From assembly GCA_965261695.1 (NCBI GenBank), contig OZ253474.1, positions 1,736,001 to 1,800,000 on the forward strand: DNA of 64,000 nucleotides, given 5' to 3'. Both the position numbers and the translations under genes were made by a program. Below the pieces are notes generated by a model. It saw nothing but the letters and a program-made list of their open reading frames with translations. It was not told the DNA's origin and searched no databases. Source of the DNA: Bin5 sp965261695. Lineage in GTDB: Bacteria > Chloroflexota > Anaerolineae > Caldilineales > Caldilineaceae. Positions 34,422 to 44,604 of this stretch are shown in pieces; the stretch's first letter is position 1; every line of letters begins with the position of its first letter.

Positions 34422-35426
34422 ATGTGGGCCGCCGGCTATCTCCTCAAACGAATCGCCTTCTTTCTCCTGATCGTGTTGACGGCCGCGACTGTGAACTTCT
34501 TCCTGCCGCGGCTGTCCGGTCAGGACCCGATCCGCGAGCGCTTGATCAAACTGGCGCAATCGGGCAGCGCTTGGGGCAAAGGCGCCGAGGAGATGGTCAA
34601 GGTCTACAACGCCAAGTTCGGGCTGGACAGGCCGCTGTGGCAGCAATACCTGACCTATCTGGGTGACGTGGCCCGCTTTGATTTGGGTCATTCGATCTCA
34701 TCCTACCCCAGAACGGTAAAGCAGATCCTGCGTGATTCGCTACTCTGGACAATCAGCCTCCTCACGGTGACGACACTCCTTTCCTTTGTATTCGGAACGC
34801 TATTTGGCGCGCTCGTCGCCTGGACGCGGGCGCCTGTCTGGCTGCGCTCGCTGGCGCCGCCGATTATGACGATGGCGGCCATTCCCTATTACCTGCTGGG
34901 GCTGATCCTGCTCTTCGTCTTTGCCTTTGAGCTGCGTTGGTTCCCCGGGCACGGCGGCTACCGCATCGGCAACATCCCCGAATTGAGTTGGGAATTTTTC
35001 CTGGAAGCAGGCGAACATGCCATCCTGCCCGCGCTCTCGATCCTGCTGTCGAGCCTGGGCTTCTGGGCCATTGCCATGCGCGGCATGATGGTTACGGTTG
35101 AGGGCGAAGATTACATGACCCTGGCTGAAGCCAAAGGTATCAAGAGGGGGCGTCTCTTCTTCGACTACGGGCTGCGAAACGCCATCCTGCCCCAGATCAC
35201 CTCGCTGGCTCTGGCGATGGGCTATGTCTTCTCCGGCGCGCTCCTGGTCGAGGTCGTGTTCGGCTTCCCCGGCATCGGCACGGTGCTATTCCAAGCGATT
35301 AAAGGCGTGGACTATCCCGTCATCCAGGGGATCGTGCTGACGATCATCCTCACGCTGGCCACCACGACCTTGATCCTGGACCTGACATTGCCGATGCTGG
35401 ATCCACGCATCAGTAGGCGGACATAG
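34422..35426 (+). CDS. Oligopeptide-type ABC permease (OppB/DppB family)
   Basis: 334 residues with one N-terminal membrane segment, a periplasmic loop and five more segments. The EAA-like loop is GEDYMTLAEAKGIKRGRLFF. It forms the channel together with the DppC-type permease whose ATG directly follows its stop codon. Confidence 0.92.
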   Translation: MWAAGYLLKRIAFFLLIVLTAATVNFFLPRLSGQDPIRERLIKLAQSGSAWGKGAEEMVKVYNAKFGLDRPLWQQYLTYLGDVARFDLGHSISSYPRTVKQILRDSLLWTISLLTVTTLLSFVFGTLFGALVAWTRAPVWLRSLAPPIMTMAAIPYYLLGLILLFVFAFELRWFPGHGGYRIGNIPELSWEFFLEAGEHAILPALSILLSSLGFWAIAMRGMMVTVEGEDYMTLAEAKGIKRGRLFFDYGLRNAILPQITSLALAMGYVFSGALLVEVVFGFPGIGTVLFQAIKGVDYPVIQGIVLTIILTLATTTLILDLTLPMLDPRISRRT

Positions 35427-36322
35427 ATGACAGTGCGCTCGGATAGCAGTGCGGCAACGCGTCTGAACAACCCCACACCCTTGCGGGACGCGTTGGGCTA
35501 CCTGCGCCGCAACCCGCCGCTCGCCTTTGGGCTGGGCTTGATTCTCGTTATTCTGCTGTTCTCAGTCGGCGGCCGCCTAGTTGTCAACATCGAAGACGCC
35601 TCGCCACTTTCCGCGCCCCCCTTCCAATCACCTTCCGCCGAATATCCATTTGGTACGGATAAGGTGGGCCGGGACCTGCTGGCGGTCATGCTCGTGGGCA
35701 CACCGCTCACGCTGCGGGTGGGCCTGCTGGCCGGTGTGCTGGGTGTGGCCTTCGCCACCCTGCTGGCCTTCGCCGGCGCCTATTACGGCGGCGTCATCGA
35801 CGCCGTCATCCGCCTGGTTGTCGACGTGGGCCTGACCATCCCGAGCATCCTGATCCTGATCCTGATCGCCATCGCCCTCAGAGGCGTCAACCCGACCGAG
35901 ATGTCGCTGATCGTGGCTGCCACGGCCTGGCTGTGGCCCACCCGCACGATCCGCTCGCAGGTTCTCTCGCTGAAGGAGCGCGCCTATGTCGACGTGGCGC
36001 GCATGTCCGGCATGCGCGGGTACGAAATCATCGTGCGCGAACTGATGCCCAACCTCATCCCTTTTATCATCGCCAATCTCGTCAACACGACCGCCTCGGC
36101 CATCCTGGCCACAATCGGCTTGGAAGCCCTCGGGCTGGGGCCGACCTCCCACCCGACCCTGGGCATGACGATCTACTGGGTCATCCTCCATGCGGGTGTG
36201 CTGGGAGGATACTGGTGGTGGTGGTTGACGCCGGTGGTGATCATCGTCCTCATCTTCATCGCCCTCTACCTGACCTCCGTCGGCATGGACGAGTTGTCAA
36301 ATCCCAGGTTGAGGAAAAGCGT

Positions 36323-36326
<4 letters not shown>
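35427..36326 (+). CDS. Oligopeptide-type ABC permease (OppC/DppC family)
   Basis: 299 residues. The N-terminal OppC segment (LGYLRRNPPLAFGLG, then the YPFGTDKVGRDLLAVMLVG signature) is followed by five membrane helices. The EAA loop is SLKERAYVDVARMSGMRGYE. The start abuts the previous stop and the stop overlaps the next start (ATGA), so translation is coupled across the operon. Confidence 0.92.
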
Positions 36327-37393
<1,067 letters not shown>

Positions 37394-37423
37394 CCCGAAA
37401 CCGTTCACGAGCCACGAAAAAAC

Positions 37424-38464
37424 ATGAGCGCATTGCTCGAAGTTCAACATATCACCAAGGTCTTCGGCGGCGGTCTGTTCAGCCGTAACCGCACTGTGGC
37501 GCTGGAGAACTTCTCCTTAGCCATCGCCAGCGAGCCGCCCACGATCACGGCTGTGGTCGGCGAAAGCGGCAGCGGCAAGACAACGCTGGCCCGCATTCTG
37601 CTGGGGCTGGAGACGCCGACCGAGGGACAGGTGCTCTATCAGGGGAAGGATCTGCGAGAGTTGTCGACGGCGGAGTGGCACTCGTTCCGGCGCGACGTGC
37701 AGGTTGTCTTCCAGGATCCGTTCGAGGTCTACAATCCCTTCTACAAAGTGGACCATGTTTTGTCAACGCCGATTGCCAAGTTCGGCCTGGCCAGTTCGCG
37801 ACAAGAGCGTCAGACGCTGATCGAGGAGGCGTTGGAGGCGGTGGGGTTGCGCCCCGAAAACACGCTGGGGCGGCGTCCACACCAGTTGAGCGGCGGCCAG
37901 AGACAGCGCGTCATGGTGGCGCGTGCGCTGCTGCTGCGCCCACGCCTGATCGTGGCCGATGAGCCGGTCTCCATGATCGACGCCTCGCTACGCGCCACCG
38001 TTCTGGGCAACCTGCGCCAGCTGAACGAAGAGTTCGGCATCTCCGTCATCTACATCACGCACGACCTCACCACGGCCTATCAGATCAGCGAAAACATCAT
38101 CGTCATGTATTCCGGCTCCGTCGCCGAGGCAGGCGACATCGACCTCGTGGTCAAGCAGCCGCAGCACCCGTACACGCAGCTATTGATCGGATCCGTGCCC
38201 CAGCCCGACCCGGACCGGCGCTGGAATACGGAAGCGGCGACCGGATCATTGACAGCGCCGACGAATGGAAGCCCCTGCTGCAAGTTTGTCGCGCGCTGCC
38301 CGCACGCCATGCCGAAATGCGCTGAACAGATGCCGCCCCTGTTCCAGACGGACCCGCATCGCCTGGCGGCCTGCTATCTGTACGAGGAGTCCCCTGCGCT
38401 TCAGGCAGAAGAGATGGCCTCGGTGTTCGTCGGACGCGGTCAGGGCGCTGACTCCGCCCCATGA
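37424..38464 (+). CDS. ABC transporter ATP-binding protein (OppF/DppF family)
   Basis: 346 residues. Walker A GESGSGKTT, Q-loop QVVFQDPFEVYNPF, signature LSGGQRQRVMVARAL, Walker B LIVADEPVSMIDAS (SMID instead of the commoner SALD), switch His ITHDL, and a C-terminal Cys segment CCKFVARCPHAMPKC. Last gene of the operon. Confidence 0.94.
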   Translation: MSALLEVQHITKVFGGGLFSRNRTVALENFSLAIASEPPTITAVVGESGSGKTTLARILLGLETPTEGQVLYQGKDLRELSTAEWHSFRRDVQVVFQDPFEVYNPFYKVDHVLSTPIAKFGLASSRQERQTLIEEALEAVGLRPENTLGRRPHQLSGGQRQRVMVARALLLRPRLIVADEPVSMIDASLRATVLGNLRQLNEEFGISVIYITHDLTTAYQISENIIVMYSGSVAEAGDIDLVVKQPQHPYTQLLIGSVPQPDPDRRWNTEAATGSLTAPTNGSPCCKFVARCPHAMPKCAEQMPPLFQTDPHRLAACYLYEESPALQAEEMASVFVGRGQGADSAP

Positions 38465-38770
38465 AAGAGGAACTGTTCCCTTTTGGCTTTCCGCCAGGGC
38501 GGATCACTCCTGCTCGTACCAGCCCGAACCGAAGTACAGCCCGTCATGGCGCACGATCCACATTTCAGGGAAGCGCGACATGATGCTCCGCAACCTTTAT
38601 CGTCTCGTTGACAGGCTGTCTGAGACCCCATAGTGAAATCTCGATCTGCCGGCGCTCCGTGGAATCGTAGGAGGAGGTGATGCCTTGGCATAAATCGTGC
38701 ATCTATATCGTTCGGTGAATCAACAGGATCGTAATCGGCAAGTCAGAATCGACAAAAGGGGAATGCTGCA
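38465..38770. other. Intergenic region (306 bp) with a gene fragment
   Basis: Contains the fragment of a Cache-domain gene described at 38504-38596. The rest shows no gene; GAGGAGG at 38671 has no suitable start with a long frame. No clear promoter for the following cassette was found. Confidence 0.65.
38504..38596 (-). pseudogene. 3' fragment of a Cache-domain lipoprotein gene
   Basis: On the minus strand the frame reads ...MWIVRHDGLYFGSGWYEQE then TGA. Bases 38513-38560 are identical (48 of 48) to 42403-42450, the 3' end of the intact Cache lipoprotein gene, and the last codons and stop are also in register. Upstream the similarity ends abruptly and an in-frame stop is met. So about 18 C-terminal codons survive, in the same orientation as the intact gene on the other side of the third ABC cassette. 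Confidence 0.85.
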
Positions 38771-40111
38771 ATGTTGATGCGCAAGTTGGGAAGCACGGTG
38801 CGGATGTCCTGGATCGTCGTTGCCTTGTTGAGTATGCTGCTGGTTGTGGGGTGCGCCCCGCCGGCCGCCGCTCCCGCAGAGGCGCCTGAGACAGAAGCGG
38901 CCGAGGAGATCGTCTTGACAATCGGGGCGATGGAGGAGAAGCCCCGGCAGTTCATTGACGAGTATGTGATTCCGGAATTCGAGAAGATGTATCCCAATAT
39001 CAAGGTGGACATCACCTGGTACCCGGATATCGGAGCGGTCGAAACATTCTGGAAGGCCTCTTTCCAATCGGGTGAAACACCGGATATCGGCTGGATGTAT
39101 GAAGGTGCAGCCCGCGTCCCTCTGTTCGCCAAGGAGGGATTCTTGGTGCCGCTTGACGACTATATCGCATCGGACGAGAACTTCGATGTCGACGCGATAT
39201 CGCAAGGCCTGATGCGCGGTGGCGGTACCCACGACGGCGTGATCTACGCCTTGCCCCAAGAGGAGGGCACTGTGGTCTGGGCCTGGAACCTGGCGGTCTT
39301 AGATGAGCTAGGCGTAGGTCCGCCGCAGACGGACACAGAATTTGTCGAGATGTGCAAATTGGCGGCTGAAAAGGGGATCATCGTCGACCCCGGTTGGGGT
39401 TTCCTCAGCAACTGGGCCTCCATTGGCCTCTTCAAATCGCAGAACACCTGGTCTGTCGCCGAGGACGAGTCCGGTACCACCGTGTCCAATGTGTCGGATC
39501 CTGCGTTCACCGACGCCATCAAGTGGTTCTGGGATTTGGTCAACGTCCACGAGTGCTATCCAGTGAGCCGGATCGACGCAACCCAGACGACGGACGACGT
39601 TCGCAAAGCGGAGTGGAAGGACAACAAGAGCGTAATGTTGTGGACCAAACCATCTCCGGAGCTTGACGAGCTCGTCGGAGAAGGCAACTGGGTGGCCACA
39701 GCCCCCTGGACGATGAAGGGCAAGCGCATCATGCAGGTCGGCGGCACCCACATGTTTATCTCGGCGCTCGCTGAAAATCCCGATGCTGCCTGGAAGTTTA
39801 TGAGTTTCTATCTCGATCGGGACACCCAGGAAGTCGCCGGCAGCCAGTACTCGATGCCTCCGAACCGCCGCGATCTGACAGATGTGTTTGCAGACGATCC
39901 GTACATCGGCCCGACGCTGGAAGCGATGGGCGGGGACGTTGCAGTCGCGCCCTGGGAGAAGGTAGGTTTCCACGACGCAACCGGACTGTTCTCGTATACG
40001 TGGCAGCCGCAGATCCTGGCCGAGCCTGACTGGGACAAGGCGCTCGCTCTGCTGGAAGAAGCCGACGCGGCCGTGCAGGCGGAGATCGATAAAGCCTACG
40101 CGCTGGAGTAG
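38771..40111 (+). CDS. Sugar ABC transporter substrate-binding lipoprotein, third cassette
   Basis: 446 residues. A Sec signal peptide with lipobox LVVGC (no twin arginine, unlike the other two cassettes) is followed by a Pro/Ala/Glu linker and a family 1 solute-binding fold (EFEKMYPNIKVDITWYPDIG; GETPDIGWMYEGA). It feeds the two permeases downstream. A nearby second ATG at 38777 is an alternative start. Substrate unknown. Confidence 0.92.
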   Translation: MLMRKLGSTVRMSWIVVALLSMLLVVGCAPPAAAPAEAPETEAAEEIVLTIGAMEEKPRQFIDEYVIPEFEKMYPNIKVDITWYPDIGAVETFWKASFQSGETPDIGWMYEGAARVPLFAKEGFLVPLDDYIASDENFDVDAISQGLMRGGGTHDGVIYALPQEEGTVVWAWNLAVLDELGVGPPQTDTEFVEMCKLAAEKGIIVDPGWGFLSNWASIGLFKSQNTWSVAEDESGTTVSNVSDPAFTDAIKWFWDLVNVHECYPVSRIDATQTTDDVRKAEWKDNKSVMLWTKPSPELDELVGEGNWVATAPWTMKGKRIMQVGGTHMFISALAENPDAAWKFMSFYLDRDTQEVAGSQYSMPPNRRDLTDVFADDPYIGPTLEAMGGDVAVAPWEKVGFHDATGLFSYTWQPQILAEPDWDKALALLEEADAAVQAEIDKAYALE

Positions 40112-40123
40112 GGGGCGCCATTC

Positions 40124-40165
40124 CATTCATCTGGGCATGTCATGCGCGATGCCCCCGGGTGAATG
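40124..40165 (+). terminator. Imperfect hairpin between binding protein and permease genes, third cassette
   Basis: CATTCA (40124-40129) pairs with TGAATG (40160-40165) and the inner GGGCAT (40133-40138) with ATGCCC (40149-40154). Weaker than the other three but in the same operon position. Confidence 0.45.
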
Positions 40166-40368
40166 ACGGATAACGCGGGCGTCGTTGCAGGGGCATGGGG
40201 TGTCGCGGAACCGTTGTAGCGCCGAGTGCGCCACAGTCGTTCGCCACACCTCATGCCCGATCGCAATCCTATCCAGTGCCGCAGGGGAGCCATACGTGTA
40301 TCGAAGGCAGTTCCCGAAGAGCATGTCGAATTGAGCGGCGGTCGTCTTGGGACGCGGAGGAGTTCGAG

Positions 40369-41337
40369 ATGGATGGACAAGCTGCACGCGTTAAATCGTC
40401 GACTGGGGCGGGACGGTCCCATACAGTCTGGTACTGGATCAGACAGGATCTGATAGCGTATGCCTTTCTGGCGCCGGCCCTGATCGGCTTGTTGCTCTAT
40501 GTAATCGGACCTGCCGTATATGGCCTCATTGTATCCTTCACCAACTTCCGCGGTCTGGGCGAACTGAATTTTGTCGGCCTGAAGAACTACCGGTTCGCGC
40601 TGTTGTCGGACGACACCTTCATCAGGACCTTAAAGGTCACTGTCGGGTACAGCGCCATCGTGGTGCCGGTGCAACTGGCCATTGCATTGTTCTTTGCCGC
40701 GCTGCTGAACCGGAGATGGCAAGGGATTCGCTATATTCGGGCCGCCTACTTCTTCCCATACGTCGTGCCGTGGGTGGCGGCCAGTCTGGTGTTCCGGACC
40801 ATGTTCGATGGCCAAATCGGTCTCGTGAAATTGGTGTTGGACTTTTTTGCCGTGCCGTCGCCAGCCTGGTACCAGGGCCAGGAAATCGGCAGCCCCGCTT
40901 TCTGGATGATCATCATCGCCAGTCTATGGAAAGGCGTAGGCTTCACCGTGCTGGTCTTCCTCGCCGCCATGCAAGAGGTGCCCGAGGACCTGCTCGATGC
41001 CGCCAAGGTGGACGGCGCGAATCGTATGCAACAGTTCTGGACCGTTACCTGGCAGTGGATCAAGCCGGTCACAACCTTCCTGCTCCTCATTACTTTCATC
41101 TCCAGCATGCAGGCGTTCACCCCCTTTCTGCTGATGCCCCGCCCACTCAATATGTTGGGAGCATACTTCATTGGCATGACCAATGTTGCGGTCTATGCCT
41201 GGGGGCAGGCTTTCACCGACTTCCGCATGGGATATGGATCGGCCCTGATGTGGATCCTGGGCGTAATTCTCCTCGTTTGCAGTTATCTGCAGTTGCGCCT
41301 CGGTGTATATGGTCTGGACGCTGAAAAGGGGGGGTGA
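40369..41337 (+). CDS. Sugar ABC transporter permease (MalF type), third cassette
   Basis: 322 residues, six membrane segments, EAA loop VPEDLLDAAKVDGANRMQQF. The ATG at 40369 follows GGAGGAG at good spacing; the frame extends further up but without family similarity. The MalG-type partner starts 4 nt after its stop. Confidence 0.92.
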   Translation: MDGQAARVKSSTGAGRSHTVWYWIRQDLIAYAFLAPALIGLLLYVIGPAVYGLIVSFTNFRGLGELNFVGLKNYRFALLSDDTFIRTLKVTVGYSAIVVPVQLAIALFFAALLNRRWQGIRYIRAAYFFPYVVPWVAASLVFRTMFDGQIGLVKLVLDFFAVPSPAWYQGQEIGSPAFWMIIIASLWKGVGFTVLVFLAAMQEVPEDLLDAAKVDGANRMQQFWTVTWQWIKPVTTFLLLITFISSMQAFTPFLLMPRPLNMLGAYFIGMTNVAVYAWGQAFTDFRMGYGSALMWILGVILLVCSYLQLRLGVYGLDAEKGG

Positions 41338-41341
41338 ACCA

Positions 41342-42214
41342 ATGGGAATGCTTAAGCGGTTTCTCAAACGCGATCTGGACGGCGAAAACAGATGGGAGCG
41401 GGTACTATTCTTTGTGGTCGTCTGGTCGGGCGTGTTGCTGTCGGCGCTCCCGCTCTACTGGATGGTACGCACTGCAGTGATGTTCCGCGCCGATATTTTC
41501 AACATGCCAATCCACCTTTTTCCGCCCCAGATAACGCTGAGGAGTTTTGTCGAACTGTGGCAATTCCCCTTTATGACAAGGCAATTCCTGAATACACTGA
41601 TCATCATTTTCCTGTCCGCAGCGAATGCGCTCCTTATCAACACTCCGGCAGCGTACGCCCTGGCCCGCATGCGTTTTCATGGACGCAACGTGATCTTTTT
41701 CGTCTTCGTTGTCACAATCCTGCTGCCGGCTCAGATTTCCATCGTCCCACTGTTCCTGATCGTGCGCCGGTTGGGCCTGTATGATACCTATTGGGGCGTC
41801 ATTTTGCCGCTCTCATCGTCCGGGTTCTTCATCTTCCTGCTTCGTCAGTTCTTCCTGAGCATCCCGACGGAATTGGAAGATGCCGGACTGATCGATGGTT
41901 GTAACCGCCTGCAGGTGCTGTGGCATATTATCCTACCGGTCTCACGTCCGGCGCTGGCGGTGGTGGCGTTAGTTTCCATGGTCTTTCAGGCTGACAACTA
42001 CCTGTGGCCGCTCATTATCACCAAGAGCGAGGAAATGCGGCCGGCGGCTGTCACCGTCCCCAAGCTCTTGGGCAACGAGTTAAACCCGGGCGGGGCGAAT
42101 CCGGCGCAGTTGCAGGCAGCGCTGTTGGTGCTTACCGTGCCTGTCATCATCTTTACGCTCTTTGGAATGGATGCATTCGTGCGCGGCGTTACAACGGGTG
42201 CCCTAAAAGGATAG
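41342..42214 (+). CDS. Sugar ABC transporter permease (MalG type), third cassette
   Basis: 290 residues with six membrane segments and EAA loop IPTELEDAGLIDGCNRLQVL. The start is set by the ATG just after the previous stop, with a G-rich ribosome site. It is the last gene of the cassette, and no ATPase follows. The convergent Cache lipoprotein gene comes next. Confidence 0.92.
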   Translation: MGMLKRFLKRDLDGENRWERVLFFVVVWSGVLLSALPLYWMVRTAVMFRADIFNMPIHLFPPQITLRSFVELWQFPFMTRQFLNTLIIIFLSAANALLINTPAAYALARMRFHGRNVIFFVFVVTILLPAQISIVPLFLIVRRLGLYDTYWGVILPLSSSGFFIFLLRQFFLSIPTELEDAGLIDGCNRLQVLWHIILPVSRPALAVVALVSMVFQADNYLWPLIITKSEEMRPAAVTVPKLLGNELNPGGANPAQLQAALLVLTVPVIIFTLFGMDAFVRGVTTGALKG

Positions 42215-42393
42215 CAGGCACAGAGGGCGAGCCTGTCCCGTCCGAACCCCTCGAGATCAAGAGGCGCGAGGATCGTCTTCTCCTCGTGGCGCGCGAACCG
42301 ACCAATGTCTTTCGGCGGGCGGGGCGAACAGGCTGAGTTTTTTTCTTGAAGCGGGAGGTGCTAAGCCCTTGGAATCCTTTTCAGGCAGCCAGG

Positions 42394-42840
42394 TCACTGT
42401 TCCTCGTACCAGCCCGAACCGAAGTACAGCCCGTCATGGCGCACGATCCATACGTGCTTGAGCGTCTCCTCGCCCGTGTTCGGGTTAAGGAAGACGAAGC
42501 TGACCCATTTGCCCTTCTCAGTGGCGCTCAGTATTTCGTCGCCATAGAAGTAGCCGGTGGCGTCTACGCGCAGCGCGGGGTCCCGCCCTATCAATTCGGG
42601 GCGGAAGTGCGCGATGGTGCGCCCATCTTCGCCGACAATGAAGGCGTACCATTCCCCATCCACGTTTTCGGCTGAACTGTAGTGGTCGAAGGCTGCCTGG
42701 CGGCCTGCCTGATTGTAGAGGCGGATCGCATCCTGTACGATCGACTGGGTGTAGGCTGCCGGTTCGTTTTTGGTTGGGATGGCAACGCAACCGGCGACGA
42801 AGAGCGCGAGGGTGAGAGATAGGACGGCAGAACGAAACAT
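42394..42840 (-). CDS. Cache-domain lipoprotein
   Basis: 148 residues. A short signal ends in lipobox LFVAGC. The remainder is one Cache module with landmarks GEWYAFIVGEDGRTIAHFRP, LIGRDPALRVDATG, GKWVSFVFLNPNTGEE and the terminal VRHDGLYFGSGWYE. Cache domains are extracytoplasmic small-molecule sensors; here there is no fused signalling domain, so it may act as a ligand-binding lipoprotein or partner. The ATG at 42840 has GGAGAC upstream; one at 42852 is in frame. Its last 48 coding bases recur at 38513-38560. Confidence 0.75.
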   Translation of the reverse strand: MFRSAVLSLTLALFVAGCVAIPTKNEPAAYTQSIVQDAIRLYNQAGRQAAFDHYSSAENVDGEWYAFIVGEDGRTIAHFRPELIGRDPALRVDATGYFYGDEILSATEKGKWVSFVFLNPNTGEETLKHVWIVRHDGLYFGSGWYEEQ

Positions 42841-42883
42841 GTTTGTCTCCATTGCGATAAAGTCAGATATGACTATCTTTTAT

Positions 42884-42912
42884 AGTGTACTCTCATGCCC
42901 CCGTCTGCCCAA
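42884..42912 (-). promoter_or_regulatory. Probable promoter of the Cache lipoprotein gene
   Basis: Minus strand TTGGGC (42907-42912), a 17-nt spacer and TACACT (42884-42889), 44 bp before the ATG. Confidence 0.45.
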
Positions 42913-43052
42913 GCATTGCCCTTCCACGGTTAGGTGGGTATAATCTCTCTGTCCATCTGTATGAACGCGCCCATCGGTAACAGTGAAACGTTTTCCCCTC
43001 TGAGGTTGTTCTTTGCGTCCCTGCACGAAATGGGGCGCAAAGAGGAAATCCA

Positions 43053-44561
43053 ATGACAGGCATACGCATTGGCGTAGGCTCGATCTTCCAGGAAAGCAAC
43101 CAGTTCGCGGCCACGCAGACCGATCTGTCGCTGTTTCGCAACTCGTATGTGCATGAAGGCGACACGCTCTTGCAGCTGGCGGGCACCGACTGCGAAGTGG
43201 CGGGAATGCTCGCGACCTGTGAAGCGGCGGGCGCGCAGGTTGTCCCGCTGCTGGCGGCGCGCTGTGTGTCGGGGGGCGTGCTCTCGGATGATTGCTACGC
43301 CTATCTGAAGGACGCTCTGCTGGCGCGGCTGCGCGAGGCGGGGCCGTTGGACGGGCTGGCGCTGGCGATGCACGGCTCGATGGTGACGGCGTCACAGCTG
43401 GACCCGGAGGGCGATCTGCTCGATGCCGTACGCCAGATCGTGGGGCCGGACGTGCCGATCGTGATGACGCTTGACCTGCATGCGCACGTCACACCACGAA
43501 TGATCAGCCAGGCCACAGCGCTTGTGTCGTTCGCGCACTATCCGCACGACGACACGTATTCCACCGGGGAACGGGGCGCCGACCTGCTGCTGAGAGCAGT
43601 GCGGGGCGCGGTCAAACCGGTGATGGCCCTGGCCAAAGTCCCCATCCTGTGCAGCGGCTGCAACGGCCAGACCTTTGGTGACGCGCCCATGGCGCATCTG
43701 ACCCGTCGCGCGCGCCAACTGGAGACGCAGCCAGCAGTCCTCTCAGTATCATGCTTTCAGGTTCATCCTTACAATGATCTGCCGGGAATGGGTTGCGGCA
43801 GTGTGGTGGTGACCGACAATGACCCTGATCTGGCCGCAGGCCAGGCGCGTGAATTGGCCGCGGAGTTCTGGGCGCGGCGCCGGACGTTCGAGGCGAAGAT
43901 CCTTCCCGTTTCCGAAGCTGTTGCGCGTGGCCGGGCTGCTGAGGGCGGACCGGTGCTGCTGGTGGATACGGCGGACTGCGCCGGTGGTGGGGCGCCAGGC
44001 GACAGCGTGGCCCTGCTGCGCGAACTGGTGGCCCTCGGCGTGACTGAACGGACTTTCGTCATGGTCGTTGACCCGTCGGCGGCACAGGCATGCGCGCGCG
44101 CCGGCACCGGCCAAGAAATCACACTGGAACTCGGTTACCACATCGATCCGACCTGGGGGCAGCCCCTCGAGGTGACCGGCGTTGTGCGCCTGCTCGCTGA
44201 CGGCCGTTTCCTTTACAGGGGCGGCCTCTACGGCGGCACGTGGGCATCAATGGGTCTGTCGGCCGTGCTGCAGATCGGCAGCATTGACGCCCTGGTGATG
44301 TCGAAGCCCACGTATGACTGGGGCGACGAACAGTTCCGGAGCATGGGGATGGATGTGCGACAGGCCAAGTTCATCGGCGTCAAGAACCCCATGAACTATC
44401 TCTACGCTTACCGCGACCTGATGAAAGCGGCTTTCATCGTGGATACGCCCGGGCCAACGCCGGCCCATGTACGCAATCTGACTTATCAACGGATGCAACG
44501 ACCCTTCTTCCCGCTCGACGAGGAGATCGCGGGCCTTGAGATAGCGGTTGCCATTGGTTGA
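43053..44561 (+). CDS. M81-family metallopeptidase (MlrC-like)
   Basis: 502 residues matching the DUF1485/MlrC layout. IGVGSIFQESNQFA sits at the N-terminus and LAMHGSMV near residue 110. Zinc-ligand Asp/His lie in VMTLDLHAHVT (near 135) and SFAHYPHDDTYSTGERG, and a C-terminal MlrC domain runs from about 300. MlrC degrades products of microcystin linearisation, but most homologues belong to unknown amide- or peptide-degrading pathways. AAAGAGGAAATCCA precedes the ATG. It is followed by an enolase-superfamily gene on the same strand. Confidence 0.88.
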   Translation: MTGIRIGVGSIFQESNQFAATQTDLSLFRNSYVHEGDTLLQLAGTDCEVAGMLATCEAAGAQVVPLLAARCVSGGVLSDDCYAYLKDALLARLREAGPLDGLALAMHGSMVTASQLDPEGDLLDAVRQIVGPDVPIVMTLDLHAHVTPRMISQATALVSFAHYPHDDTYSTGERGADLLLRAVRGAVKPVMALAKVPILCSGCNGQTFGDAPMAHLTRRARQLETQPAVLSVSCFQVHPYNDLPGMGCGSVVVTDNDPDLAAGQARELAAEFWARRRTFEAKILPVSEAVARGRAAEGGPVLLVDTADCAGGGAPGDSVALLRELVALGVTERTFVMVVDPSAAQACARAGTGQEITLELGYHIDPTWGQPLEVTGVVRLLADGRFLYRGGLYGGTWASMGLSAVLQIGSIDALVMSKPTYDWGDEQFRSMGMDVRQAKFIGVKNPMNYLYAYRDLMKAAFIVDTPGPTPAHVRNLTYQRMQRPFFPLDEEIAGLEIAVAIG

Positions 44562-44604
44562 GAAGGGTGGCGGCAAAACTGCGCATTGAACGGAACATAC
44601 CGGC

